Shown in pieces: positions 45,060-55,627 of a DNA stretch of 64,000 nt. The translations under genes were made by a program, and so were the position numbers. Each line of letters opens with the position of its first letter. Position 1 is the stretch's first letter. This stretch comes from Lentinus brumalis (lineage: Eukaryota; Basidiomycota; Agaricomycetes; Polyporales; Polyporaceae). Below the pieces are notes generated by a model. It saw nothing but the letters and a program-made list of their open reading frames with translations. It had not been told where the DNA came from and ran no database searches. The DNA lies in the NCBI GenBank assembly GCA_001792895.1, contig MARA01000038.1, forward strand, positions 124,001 to 188,000, in the 5' to 3' direction.

Positions 45060-48000
45060 CTACTCGGAGTTGGTAATGAGACTCAGCTGTGGATACGATG
45101 AGATCAGCGACTTACACAAAGGAACAAGAAGTCCCAGCTTGTTGGCGCTGTCGAGCTTGTCGTGGATGGAGAATCGCACTTGATCGTAGAGATCGACATT
45201 CAAGGTCATGGTCAGCGTGGCTGGGCAGAGAAGTGGGTGAGAGTAGATCAGGTTTGGACGGCGCGTAGAACTCACAAGTCTTGATGTCCAGGGTGGCGTT
45301 CTGCCACGAGAACCAGAGGGTGCTCCCGATCTTCTGGTTTGACGAATAGAACCAGGCGAGAAGGGTGAGGATAAGGTCGCCATCCTCATTGACCCTGCGA
45401 AGACAGTGAGTCCTTCTCCGTCTGAGTACATTTCATGCTGAACCTACGAGGCGACCGCGAGCTGGAAGCTGGCAAACTCGGAGGACGAAGCGATGGAGGC
45501 CGAGTCGAACACAGTCTCAGCGTCGGAACCCGAGCCGGTGCGTGCGAACGCGAGCAGCGCCCTCGACACCGACGCGTAGAGGGCCTTGCTGACCGTCGGA
45601 TCGTTGGCCAGTTGTTCCAGCACCGTGTCGTTGATAGTTCCTGCGGTCCCGTTATAGGTCACCTGGGTGAAGCTACATAACCAGTAGTGATGTCCAGAGC
45701 CCGGCTCAGCTCGAAAGCCGCGGCTACGGCTCGGCTTCAAGAGCTACGGCTCCATGTAACAGTGAGCCGGGCTCTCCCGGACGGCTCAAGCCAAGCTCGA
45801 GCCCGGCTCGGCCTAAGCTCGAGCCTGAGTACAGCCAGTTAGCATGTTATACAGGAGACTACTCATCGTACAAGTCGTCGTCATCTATATCTGCAATCAG
45901 ATCGTCCCAGCTGCCCGTCTCGTCATCAGCCTGAGCTCCTTCGGCATCATCCTCCGCTTGGTCGTCGTCCTCCTCGTTGCCCTTCTCCGATGCCACAGTC
46001 ACACCCTCACGGAAGAGAAGATCAGTGCGGAACAAGCACTTGAGTCCCTGCAAAGCCTCTACTAGGTCGGCCTTGAGGCGGTTGCGCCGCTTGCTGATGG
46101 TGATGCCCGCAGACGAGAATGCGCGCTCGCTCGAAACAGACGAAGCCATGACAGCCAGATAGTCCCTTGCGAGTGATGCCCAGACGGGGTACTCGCGTGC
46201 ATGCATCTACATAAACAAGTCATTAGTTAGCATATAATAGGCAAGGTCATAGTGAGAATATACGCACGCCCCACCACTCGATCATGGAGAACTTATCGAG
46301 TCTCTCTAGTGACGACAGATACGCGTTGAAATCCCGAAGCCACGGCTGTACATCAGGCTCCCGAGGCTCGTGGGACTGTGCTCCAGGTGCAGAGGAGCCT
46401 GGCTCATCATCATCCGAGAGTACACGGACGAGGCGACCAACTTTCGAAGCCGCAGACTTCCCCTTGAGTTGTGAGGACCGCGCCGGAGCTGTTGCTGCAC
46501 CGAACATCTCGATGTGGCGCGCCTTGTACTGTAGAAACCAGCTGTGAGTGAACGTCGAACTTGGAACAGATAAAGTTGCAGAGCGTACAATGTTCTGAGC
46601 CCGTTTAAGAGTCTTCTGGGCGAGGTCCTCGCCCCAGTGCTTCTCCAGGTGGTGGCCCTTTTGGCTCGGATCCAAGACTAAGAGATATGTTAGCAACGAG
46701 GATGTGGGAACGTCGGAAGAGCGGACATACGCATGGCGAATGTATATATGTCCGAGTTCGACGTCATGCCATGGTACTCGGCAATCTTCTCAAGTCCGGC
46801 GTTGATGGCAGACGTAAACGGGGCATACTTCGCCCGATGCACTCGCGAGGACCATGCCTTATGAAGTGCCTCCAGCGCGGGGAGAGCGAGATGCAGAGTG
46901 GGCCCTGTCTCACTCGAGAAGGCTTGCTGAGCGTTGTCGGCGTGCTGAGGTAGCAGTTCGACTCAGCCAATGTCATGCTGCACTGCGGCCGAATCACGTA
47001 CCGCAAGCAGGTCGAGGAGGAGTTTGACACGATCCCATTCAGTTTGCGTCAGCTGCAGATCCAGGAGCTTCTTCCGCTTCTCGACGTCAGGCTCTCGGGT
47101 GCTGATCTCCAGGACGAAGCGGTCAAGATGCTGCTCAATGTGTTAGTAAGTTACGTCATGAGCGAACACACATGCACTTACCTTTCTCAGCTGCTCAGCT
47201 CGCTCCAGCATCACGAAGGTGGACGACCATCGCGTTGGACTGTCGAGGAGTAGCAGGCGAACATCAGCCTCCTGTACGCCATTTTGGATCTGGATCAGCT
47301 TGAGTAGTTCCTTCCGCTTCGCTGAAGAGCGTGCCTAAAGAACGTCACAAGATTCATCAAGGCAAGCCCTGTATTTGCCGTGGAACATGCGCGTACCTTC
47401 ACACAGAGAGTGCGTATGATGCCCACCACATCACGGTGAGGGCCCGTTGTCTCAGCAAGCTCGACATCCGGTTCAGCCGGATCATAGTACTTCGACTGAG
47501 AATACGCCTTGAGGAGGGCTTGGGTTGCAAGATTGATGATGTGCGCAAGGCATCTGCGGCTTCATCAGCAACTTGAAGCCCAAGGTTAAGTGGTCACAAG
47601 TACTGACCGTACATAGCGCTCTTGGTTGTCGTATGGCACGCCGGTGGCCTCTTCAACACGAAGGCCAAACTCTTGCATCATAGTCCCGTTGTTACTGGCA
47701 TTGTCACAAGTGACATACCCGACCTGCAGTAGAGGCTGTAGTTAGTATATGCAGGTAAGTAGATAACCAAGAAGATTGACCTTGTCGACAATGCCGACGC
47801 GCTGCGCTACACGGAACAGGGCTTGCCCAAGACGCTTGCCGTGGTGCGCGTTGTTCATGCGTACGAACCCAAGCAGCGCTGTCTGGAGCTTCCAGATGCC
47901 GGGTGCCTCCTCCTCTACCCAGTGCCCAGTGACGGCGAAGTAACCATCTGCAGTAAATGCCTGCCAAGCGTCGCACGTCATGCTGACAAGTCCCTTCACG

Positions 48001-50085
48001 ATGTCGCTCTACAGCTAGTATCAGTAACTGACTGAACAACACAGGATGACGAAACACTTACATTGAGTCGCGTGCGGAGCTTCGTCAAGTTGCGTTTGAA
48101 CATGTCGATAATCTCTCTCCGGGTCGCTTTGCGATTGGGAATGTTCACACCTTCAGTCGCGCGCGCAGCAATATCGATCATGTTCTTAAATGCCGGGTGT
48201 TCAAATGCTTGAACAGGCTAACAAAGCGTCTTCAGTACAAGTGAAGCAGAGACGAGCGAATTGCTTACCTGATCCGTACTTACGAGCCATTCAATCGCCG
48301 CCTCCCGGAAGAGCGCATCGGTGTACTTGACGACGCGCTCGGGCGCAGGCTTTTCGCGGAGATGTCCATCGAGCGTGGACTGCGTCGCACCTGCTGCTTC
48401 GGTCTCACGACGTTGCTTCGTGTCCTTCGGGAGCATCGACAGAAAGTTGTTCTTCTGACACCAGTTGCGATACAATCCCTGTTGGAGAGTATGTGAGAGT
48501 TGGAAGGCAGACGCTAATAATCTATGTTACGTACCTCATGTTGCGCCCCCATGTGGCGGCGCAGACTTGTGATGTGGTCGACCAATGTCGGAGGCAAGCC
48601 CTTCTTCCTGCACGCAGAGTGAGATCAATACAAATACGAGACATTGACGAGTCAACTTACTTGCATGTAAGACAGTCGCGAGTCTTCTTCCCCGCAGCAC
48701 CGACGGACACCGCGGAGAAGAAGTGCTCGATGTCGCGGCTGCGGTCCGCTTGTCGAACCTTCTGACCTTGCTCGTCATCCTCGAGGTCGATCATCGTGAT
48801 GTCCTTCAGCATCCCGTTCGCGTCCTCGGCGTCGACATCAATCAGCTCGGATGGGACAACTGGAGCTGAAGTTGAGGGTTCTGGGGCGCGGGCAGCCTGA
48901 GCAGAGGACGCTGCGGCAGCCGAATTGTCGGGTATCCCTGCATACATTACATTGTATTAGAGACTAACGAAGACTCATACCGCTGCGTATACTACGTACC
49001 ATGCCGCAAATTCCACCCAGGAACTCTGTTCGTGATTGTTGCACCTTCCTCGTCTGGGACCTCTGTTACGAAAGCGCGTCGGGCTCTCTTGCTCGCAGCT
49101 ATTGGACACCTCTCCTCAGCCAGGCCTCCCTAGATCTGACTGATGCATTCGATGCTCACCTTGCTCCCCATTTCCGACCTCATCAGCTTGGCCATCGCCC
49201 GCAGTGCTGCTAGCACTGTTGCTCCCAGGCTCCGTCTCCTTGCCGAACGCGTTGCCGGCTGCTCGTTTCTTCTTGCTGGTTTGAGCATCGGTCCCCGGAC
49301 TTGTAGCAGATGCGCTGGGGCGAGCTTCGCGTTGTTGAGCTTGCTGGTGGGTGCGGATGTCATGCTCAGCGGCGTTGTCAGGGTTCGTAACACGCCCAGA
49401 CGGCCGTGAGACGCGCTTTGTGGCTTGCGGGACTTCCATATCGCACGGTCACGTACGTGGGCGGTAGGGCGGATGTGTCCGAGAGACGCTAACTCTAACT
49501 CTAATTTTATCACAGCGCTACTACTCCGAAGTCCGAACTCGGTACTGTACAGTCACATAGCAAGCCACCTGCTCGCCGCTGCCACGAAGCTCGAGCTCGG
49601 GAGCCCAGCTCGAGCTCAGGATACTACAGGCCGAGCCGTCAGGCTCCCCGAGCTCCCCTCGAAGCTCGGCTCGGCTCGGCCTCACAAGAGCCGGCTCAGG
49701 GAGCCTGACGGCTCGAAGCCGAGCTGGGCACATCACTAATAACCAGTGAGTCGCCGTCTGTGAAATCCTGATTCGCGAGCCAGTACTCACTCCGCGTTGT
49801 TGATACGCCAGCCGACAGCACTGAGCGTGTCGGTGTACGTCTTGTACCAGCTCAGGGTGTTATCCACGCTGTCGGAGGGTCGCTGCTTGTCTGCGGCGAG
49901 TTGAGCGAATAGGGTCGACTCGAGTACGTCGCTCTGAGATGTGAGATCAGTGTTCCTTGCTCGGCGGTTGAAGAGAGAGCGAGTACTCATGCCTTCTGTT
50001 GTTCAGTGAGATCACCGACCCATACGATGGCACGGGCCGCCACCGCAGCATTGTCTTTAATCTGGGGCTGTTGGATGCTCGACAT
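45060..50085 (-). CDS. Family X protein, copy 4 (diverged type) with a hAT transposon in intron 2
   Basis: Five exons: 50085-49993, 49933-49791, 45672-45448, 45394-45276, 45220-45060, again 246 residues. Intron 1 begins with GC (AAG|GCATGA). Intron 2 spans 49790-45673 (4,118 nt), of which 4,054 nt is a transposon plus an 8-nt duplication; the original intron was 56 nt. Coding blocks are SDVLESTLFAQLAADKQ, TLSWYKTYTDTLSAVGW, KALYASVSRALLAFARTG, FASFQLAVAS, DLILTLLAWFYSSNQKIGS and LTMTLNVDLYDQVRF. It has a shorter N-terminus than copies 1-3. All exons are open, so the protein could still be made if the 4-kb intron is spliced. Whether it is expressed is unknown. Confidence 0.72.
45677..45684. 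repeat. Target-site duplication, left copy
   Basis: ATAACCAG directly before the transposon end TAGTGATGT. It is identical to the 8 bases at 49739-49746 on the other side. Confidence 0.93.
45685..49738. mobile_element. Complete hAT-superfamily DNA transposon (4,054 bp)
   Basis: The element is bounded by a perfect 8-bp target-site duplication and by short inverted ends: TAGTGATGT at the left, and TAGTGATGT on the reverse strand at the right, followed by partly matching CCGGCT/TCGGCT stretches. Subterminal regions on both sides (45700-45835 and 49580-49730) are packed with AGCTCG/GAGCC-type motifs in both orientations, like the transposase binding clusters of hAT elements. The internal gene is a full multi-exon transposase on the minus strand. 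The intact ends, perfect duplication and open transposase all suggest a recent insertion. Confidence 0.92.
45859..49439 (-). CDS. hAT transposase with BED zinc finger
   Basis: More than ten exons. The N-terminus (from 49437-49439) is low complexity, then comes an acidic region and a BED-type finger: RDCLTCK, then LVDHITSLRRHMGAQHE. The catalytic RNase-H-like part has first-Asp context LVSMTCDAWQAFTADGYFAV, second-Asp context VGYVTCDNASNNGTMM, and CLAHIINLATQALLKAYS. The insertion-domain and C-terminal segments are RWSSTFVMLERAEQLR, AINAGLEKIAEYH and YPVWASLARDYLAVMASSVS followed by SERAFSSAGITISKRRNRL, the hAT dimerisation domain. It ends in an acidic tail (DDLIADIDDDDLYDE). No stop codon interrupts the exons I could place. 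It catalyses excision and insertion with 8-bp duplications, as seen here. Confidence 0.88.
49739..49746. repeat. Target-site duplication, right copy
   Basis: ATAACCAG directly after the right transposon end (reading CATCACTA on the plus strand). It matches 45677-45684 exactly. Confidence 0.93.
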
Positions 50086-50137
50086 GTTTGTGAGTTTGTG
50101 ATGAAGACAGTGTCTGGGGTCGGTGGGGCCGTACATC

Positions 50138-50145
50138 TTATATAT
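50138..50145 (-). promoter_or_regulatory. TATA box of family X copy 4
   Basis: Read on the minus strand the sequence is AAAATATATAAGATG, about 55 bases before the start codon at 50085. It does not share the flanking ACCYTGCA of copies 1-3. Confidence 0.5.
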
Positions 50146-50849
50146 TTTCCGTTATCGCCCAGGCTCACTCTTGACTTCATGACAGACTTGCGAGGATCTG
50201 GCTTCGCCGTCATACAAGAGACCTTGTGATTTGCAGGCCTGAGCCAAGGCCTAAACCATGCTCCAGCGCCTGGTGTCCAAGGGTGATGCCGCTCGTTGCA
50301 TAATCTGACGGTAGGCTCGCAGTGCCAGCCTCTAGTTACTCGTACCTCATAATAGAGGCTGGTTCTACTTATCGAGGGGGGTGCGGAGGGGTACCGTGAG
50401 AAAATTACGCTTTGAGACGAGAGGCTGCGTTTCTCTCCCTCATCCTCTGATGGTCCTTCCTCATTTTAATACCTGCACTATGCTCGATGGTGCTCGACAA
50501 ACCAATCATGTCAACTTTGAAATTTCTCAGACCTGCCAGAGCGACGAGGAGGAGGCGCAGGCTTTCCCTGGGCTCAGGGAAGCGCTGGGGTTTTCAGGGT
50601 CCGACTGTTCCCACCCGCCAAAAGTTCGGACTCAGCAGTTCTCACGGCACCCCTCTGCACCCCCACGGTAAGTGAAACAAGCCTAAACCCTCGAAGGGAA
50701 CCACGACCTGCGCCTCCGGATGAATTATGATCAACCATATAGGACTCGCAAGAGTTCATGTGCTTGCCGCGTGTTGGAACAACTTTCCACCAATAGCTCG
50801 AACATCGGACCCCGGAGGTGCGGTGAGTTTGCGTTCGTCACCATGAATG
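50146..50849. other. Intergenic, no supported gene
   Basis: About 700 bases. A plus-strand frame at 50381-50671 has no recognisable domain and lies in a divergent promoter region. Confidence 0.35.
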
Positions 50850-52360
50850 CGGCGGGCGTAGTCAGCTCATTGCATGCTCGAAGCTCACCGCGCCATTAGG
50901 TAGGCGAACCGACAGTCATGACTGCTCCTGACTCTTCTATAGCCTCATTACGTTCGAAGGAATGGTGGCCCACGTCAACGCAGCTGTCGCAACTCTATCC
51001 ATCGAAGCCTAGGCGTGTAGCTAAGATAAAGATAAAAATTGCGTGGACACTACCAGTGAGTAACTACGTTGTTAGTCGATGCCAGAACGTGGATTCGACG
51101 TACCACCTGACGCGCGTCGACGCGTCAAGCTCAAGCTCCAATACTCCAGGTGTCGTAGTTGATCGACAGCTTGCTTGGAACTTGCCTCGGTCCTCCATGA
51201 ATGCGAGTTATCAGGCGACCGCCTGTCAGATCATGGTTCGAGGGAAGCCGCCCAATGGCGCGCTGAGCCCATCCTGTGGCTAACGCATGCAATCCAGCTT
51301 GGTCGTACTCCCGAGGCCGACTCAAGACCGATAGCCATTGGCACGCAGTGACACGACTGTGCGGGAGCGTCTACTACCAATGCGACGGCGTATATAACCT
51401 TGCAGGATTCTCAATGGCAGAGCAAGCCCACCGGCAAGCACTCTCGAGCACTCGCATCCGCATCCGCATACGTCTTACTCGCAATGGCTCCCATCTCTAT
51501 CTCAGACCGTATCAAGATCATCAAGGGGATCGACGTCTCCCAGGCGAAGGGCCAGGGTGTCACCTTCGCCGATGATACCGACAGCGCGGCCGTCGCCGCT
51601 GGCTCCTCCGTCTCCTTCGTCGGGACCCTTCCCGCTCAGATGAAGGTGCGTGTTCATCGTCGAGTTTTGGTGTTGCCCAGATTGATGAGATTACCGTGAT
51701 AACAGTCCGACGTGCTCAACTCGACGCTGTTCGCCCAACTTGCTGCGAACAAGCAGTACGACCGCCAGGAACAGACGACGCAATGGTACGACTACTACAA
51801 GTATGTCCTGGAAACCGTCGGCTACAACGTTCAAGGCTTCGAGTACGTTGCCATCGGTCGTCATGCTAGCTCGAGCTCATCTGACACGCTCACGTTGGTC
51901 TGTACTCGCAGTTTCGCCTACCTGAGCGACGCCAACACGTACCTGAGCGTGGACAACCTGCTGCTGAAGTTGGCGGCGTCGTACCTCACCGGGGGGAACT
52001 CGCCTTGTTCACCACGATGATTGACTCTCTCAAGCAAGCCAAGAACGAGGCCGCGACGAGGCTCTTCGATTCATCGTCCAAGTCTTTCAACAAGGCCAAC
52101 TTCCAAGTGGGAGTCGCCTCGTACGTGCATGTTGCCTTCGCCGGAGCGTCGTGAGTTCTGACACTGCTGTTGAGCAGTAACGCTCAAGGGAACGCCATGT
52201 TCAAGATCGGTGCCTACTACTACGGCGCTGAACAGAACATCGACAAGGTCTTGTTCTTCACCTTCGGGACGCAGAAGGTCGAGTTCTACTCCGGTATGTG
52301 CGCTTCTATGTTCGATCGACAAGACCTGTATGCTAATCATATCTCACAGGCAACCAGACC
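50850..52360 (+). repeat. Segmental duplication, unit 2 (family X copy 3 and its promoter)
   Basis: Collinear with 42140-43640, including promoter, introns and four exons. The main differences are short indels upstream (for example an AT-rich insert AGATAAAGATAAAAATTG near 51022) and divergence in the last exon. Confidence 0.8.
51391..51397 (+). promoter_or_regulatory. TATA box of family X copy 3
   Basis: GCGTATATAACCTTGCAGG, 90 bases before the ATG, nearly identical to copy 2. Confidence 0.65.
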
Positions 52361-52459
52361 ATGCTGCTCAACAACGAGGTCTACAGCCAGGTCCGGGCGA
52401 GCGTGTTGGAGAAGTTGGGCCAGAACGCCCAGGACCTCGTTTCGGGCATTGAGCTCTGA
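51484..52459 (+). pseudogene. Family X copy 3, one-base deletion in exon 3
   Basis: Exons 51484-51645, 51706-51842, 51912-52120, 52178-52293 and 52350-52459 total 734 nt, one short of 245 codons. Exons 1 and 2 are almost identical to copy 2. In exon 3 copy 2 has an A between two G runs (GGGGGAGAACTC), whereas copy 3 has six G and no A (GGGGGGAACTC at 51991-52000). This shifts the frame and stops translation soon after NSPCSPR. Downstream codons, splice sites and the stop are all preserved, including QVGVAS, MFKIGAYYYGAEQNIDKVLF and NNEVYSQVRASVLEKLGQNA, so the break is either very recent or a sequencing error. The original stop would be at 52457-52459. Confidence 0.7.
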
Positions 52460-52859
52460 GGTGGATACCTGCATGCTGGTACATACTGTTGGCGAGGTTG
52501 GAGCACTGGAAATGATGTTACCAAATATGAATTAAACGATTGTTGGTGTTTTCCCGATGATGAGCCTGCGTAATCGTATTCAAGGCTATTCAAGCCCTTT
52601 GTGCTACGGCGTGAGGCTTTGAACGCGACATTCGGCCGAGGCGGCGGCGGGCGAATGACCTGACCTCGGGCTAAGTAAATCGCTGATCTCCTCCCGTGAA
52701 GCTGTGCTCCTTAACCATCCGGGAGCGACCGAGCACTCCACTTGCAATTGGCAGGATTGGGTTGAGCTGTGAGCTGTGAGATCGTGCTCAGGATGGAGCT
52801 CAAGAGAGTATTTCTGGCAGAGGAGGCGAGACTACACGAGCGACTCGCGTCTCGCAGTT

Positions 52860-53400
52860 CACAGGTATCGTACTTGCCAACCGCCACGAACGTCAAGGCA
52901 GCCTTCTGCATTTTACGACGTGCGTCGCGAAATGCAGGCGGGCACCTGTACACGCTGCCATGTCCGTGGCTTCGCTGCGCGTCGAGAGGAGGCATGAGGG
53001 AAGAGACACAAGGTGCACCTTCTACAGCGATCACGAAGCGCAGGATGTAGAGGGAAGAGAGCGAGGAGTAGCCACACTTCCGCGGACCCTCGCAGTCTTC
53101 GCGCGGCCCGTCGTCTCGCTGGAGGCATGTGGGCCATCCGTACGCGCCGTTCGGTAACAGTCTATCCCAACAATTTGCATAGTGTCACGAATACTAAGAC
53201 ATCATCCTCCCGTCACGTCCGCTGGGTCTCCTTTCTCCCAACGCGCGGCGGAAGAGACGGAAGAGCGTATAACGTGTGCTTTTTATAGCTACCACGAAGC
53301 ACGGTATGGAGACAGTAGAGCACGCAGGAGTAGCCACCCTCCCACGGACCCTCGTAGTCTGCATCCCGCACGTCGTGTCGCCGTGGAAGGTACGATTACC
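52860..53400. repeat. Degenerate tandem repeat, two units of about 250 bp
   Basis: The segment around 52990-53125 resembles 53245-53385: both contain a CACGAAGC-type block, then GGAGTAGCCAC, then CGGACCCTCG with GTCTTC/GTCTGC. Parts are also related to 41990-42110. No coding function is seen. Confidence 0.55.
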
Positions 53401-53614
53401 GCAGGCCGTCATTATGCAGCACGCTGTGAACCCAAACCGCTGAGAGAACAGCAGGAGTGCCGACACGCATGCACAAATAGAAGAGACCCAACCGAGGCAT
53501 CACCGAGAGGGACGGACCATTGAGGGTGAGAGTGCATGAGAGTGGAGAAAGACGAGTGAGATGGACCCGAGAGGGCAGACGGGATGAGAGAGAGCAGGGA
53601 GATGAGAGAGAGGA

Positions 53615-53618
<4 letters not shown>

Positions 53619-53672
<54 letters not shown>
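53619..53672 (+). repeat. (GA)n microsatellite inside a 350-bp purine-rich tract
   Basis: About 27 uninterrupted GA units, embedded in a purine-biased stretch from about 53520 to 53880 (GAGAGA, GGAGAG and similar). The long frames on both strands here are artefacts of the low-complexity sequence. Confidence 0.95.
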
Positions 53673-53676
<4 letters not shown>

Positions 53677-54235
53677 ATGGAGAGAGAGAGGGAGGTCAGA
53701 GAGGAAGGGAGAGACGAGAGAGAAGAGAGGAGATAGAGGAGAGACAGAGAGGGAGGGACAACATCGAAAGAGAGCAGAGAGACGAACACGAGACAAAGAC
53801 GGAGGAGAGAGACAGGAAAGGGAAAGAGGAGAAATACGGAAACAACTGAGACAGAACGGAAGGAAAAGAGACACCAAGACGAGCCAGCGACGAGCCACGA
53901 TCCCAGAGCCGGACCAACAGAGCACAGACTGCAGAGCATCGAGCCACCAGAGCATGCCGACCAGAAGAGAACACCCAGTACATGGCCATCCAGGTCTTCA
54001 GACGTCGTTTGATGTTCGTGGCCTTCGCGCGCCCAGCTTGACGTGTAGCCCGACCGATGCCAAAGGCAATCTACCTGCGAACAAAGCCGTCAGCAAAGAC
54101 CCGATCCGTACCAAGTAGGAAGGGTCACCTGGTGGATGCTGCGACCAGCGGCGAGTCTGCAGTGGCGCGAAGAGTCCAGCTTGTCGCGCGCTGCGTGTGA
54201 GTGGATTATACCTCGGTACAAGTCGGCCCATCGCC
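53673..54235. other. Intergenic; possible small minus-strand frame
   Basis: A minus-strand frame at 53998-54309 contains RQAGLFAPLQTRRWSQ, similar in style to a mitochondrial presequence, then SLLTALFAGRLPL. It overlaps the end of the next gene and has no supporting splice model, so it is not called. Confidence 0.25.
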
Positions 54236-54936
54236 TCACTGGTAATCACCCGAGATGAGGTCCTCCCCAGCAACCGTGCGGTACTTGATAGCGCGCTCCC
54301 TCTGCGCATGCCCGACGGTCACCAGGTCGTCCCTCGTCTGCGTGAGCGACCGATACTTGATCCCGAGGTCCTTCTGTGCCTCCTGCAGCGAGACGAGCTT
54401 CGCCTGATGATGCGTCAGTCCTTCCGCGTGCACCTTTGTAGGCACAACGCGGATGTCAGCACTGCCAGCCTGCCAGAACTCGCGAGAAAGAAGACGGTCC
54501 GCCAGGGGCGCCTTCGGTGCCGCGGCGAGCCCCGAGACCCTGTACGGCAGGTTCTCGGGCACATATGCGTGAATGTGGCGGCAGTAGCGGGTGCCGACGG
54601 CGGGGGTCTCGCGAGACAACTTGCGGTCCGCGCCCCATGCGGGGGTGAACCGCTCGACGCTGTCCGGGAGAGCCGCAGACGGGACAACCGGGAACTGCGA
54701 GCGAAGCAGGCTGTTAGCAAAGAGAACCAACACTGGAGGACAAGGAGGCATACCTTCTCGCCAGAGGACTTGGCCTTGGGGATGCGGAGGTGCTGGTCCT
54801 GCTCGAGCACCTTCTCCTTTTTGTAGACCCAGGTGCGCGTGGTCTCCCGGGTCTGTGCGTCGTACTTGAGGTCAAGCATAAAATGCAGGCCCTCGTGCAT
54901 GACGGGAATGCGACGGCTAGCGTAGCGAGTGCTCAT
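54236..54936 (-). CDS. Hypothetical protein, two exons
   Basis: Exons 54936-54754 and 54694-54236, phases in agreement, giving 213 residues. The start reads MSTRYASRRIPVMHEGLHF; other segments are RTWVYKKEKVLEQDQ, TPAVGTRYCRHIHAYVPEN, DRLLSREFWQAGSADIRVV and LTHHQAKLVSLQEAQKDLG, the last being a possible coiled coil. I do not recognise a family. It is soluble, with no signal peptide or membrane segment. It lies inside the family X cluster between copies 3 and 5 but is unrelated in sequence. The final stop at 54236 overlaps a possible splice donor (CA|GTGAGG), so the protein could be longer. Confidence 0.5.
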
Positions 54937-55627
54937 GATGAATCTAATAAACGGGGGGTGGGTAAGATGTGGTATGGGTATGGTACGGATGGAATAGGTG
55001 AGGTCTCCGCCAGCATGTCGAAGAGCTCATATACAGCCAGCGTTCGGATTGAGACTGGCTCGGAGGTGCCCGGAGCACCCAAGTTGGACATCCGTCGCGG
55101 TGCTGTTTCGAACTCGGACCGCAGGTCGGGTTGCCCGTTTGGGTGTTCATATGCGGGAATACATGGGCAACGCATGGTACAAAGGGATTTCCATTCGCGC
55201 AGTCGTACAAATGCTGGACGAAAGTCCTGCCAGCTGCAAGGAAACCCGTAATTAGCGGATGGATGTAGTAGACTGTTCACGCAGTGGAATGATACATACG
55301 TCATACCATCTCTCTTCCGTACTTATGGTCCCCGCACATTAACTAGCACCTTCATATCTAGGGCGGTCAGTAAGTAGAATTGACGCAGCATCGGGGCTTG
55401 CAATATTAATGTGATCGTCAAGAGCAAAGAGCAGGAGCGCCCGAGATAACCGCGCACCGCGCGCTAATACTACGGCGGTAAGTACTGCTTACTGTACCTC
55501 TAGATACTTAATTTGCTATGTGCTCGGTACTGGATCGCAGCCCAAAGGTCACTCAGGCACTGTAAAAGCCATGCAGGGATGTCAATACTTGTTAAGAACA
55601 TGGGGAACGACTCGGAGGGTCAAGCAG
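54937..55627. other. Intergenic, no supported gene
   Basis: About 690 bases. This is where exons 1 and 2 of family X copy 5 would be expected, but no DVLxSTLFAQLA-like segment was found. Confidence 0.45.

Noticed and set aside
45857..49440. Plus-strand frames within the transposon (for example 46284-46547, 48493-48765, 49143-49409)
   Set aside because: All are antisense to exons of the transposase on the minus strand.
53412..53955. Long Leu/Ser-rich minus-strand frames (145-175 codons)
   Set aside because: They read through the GA/CT microsatellite and surrounding purine tract; low complexity with no gene structure.
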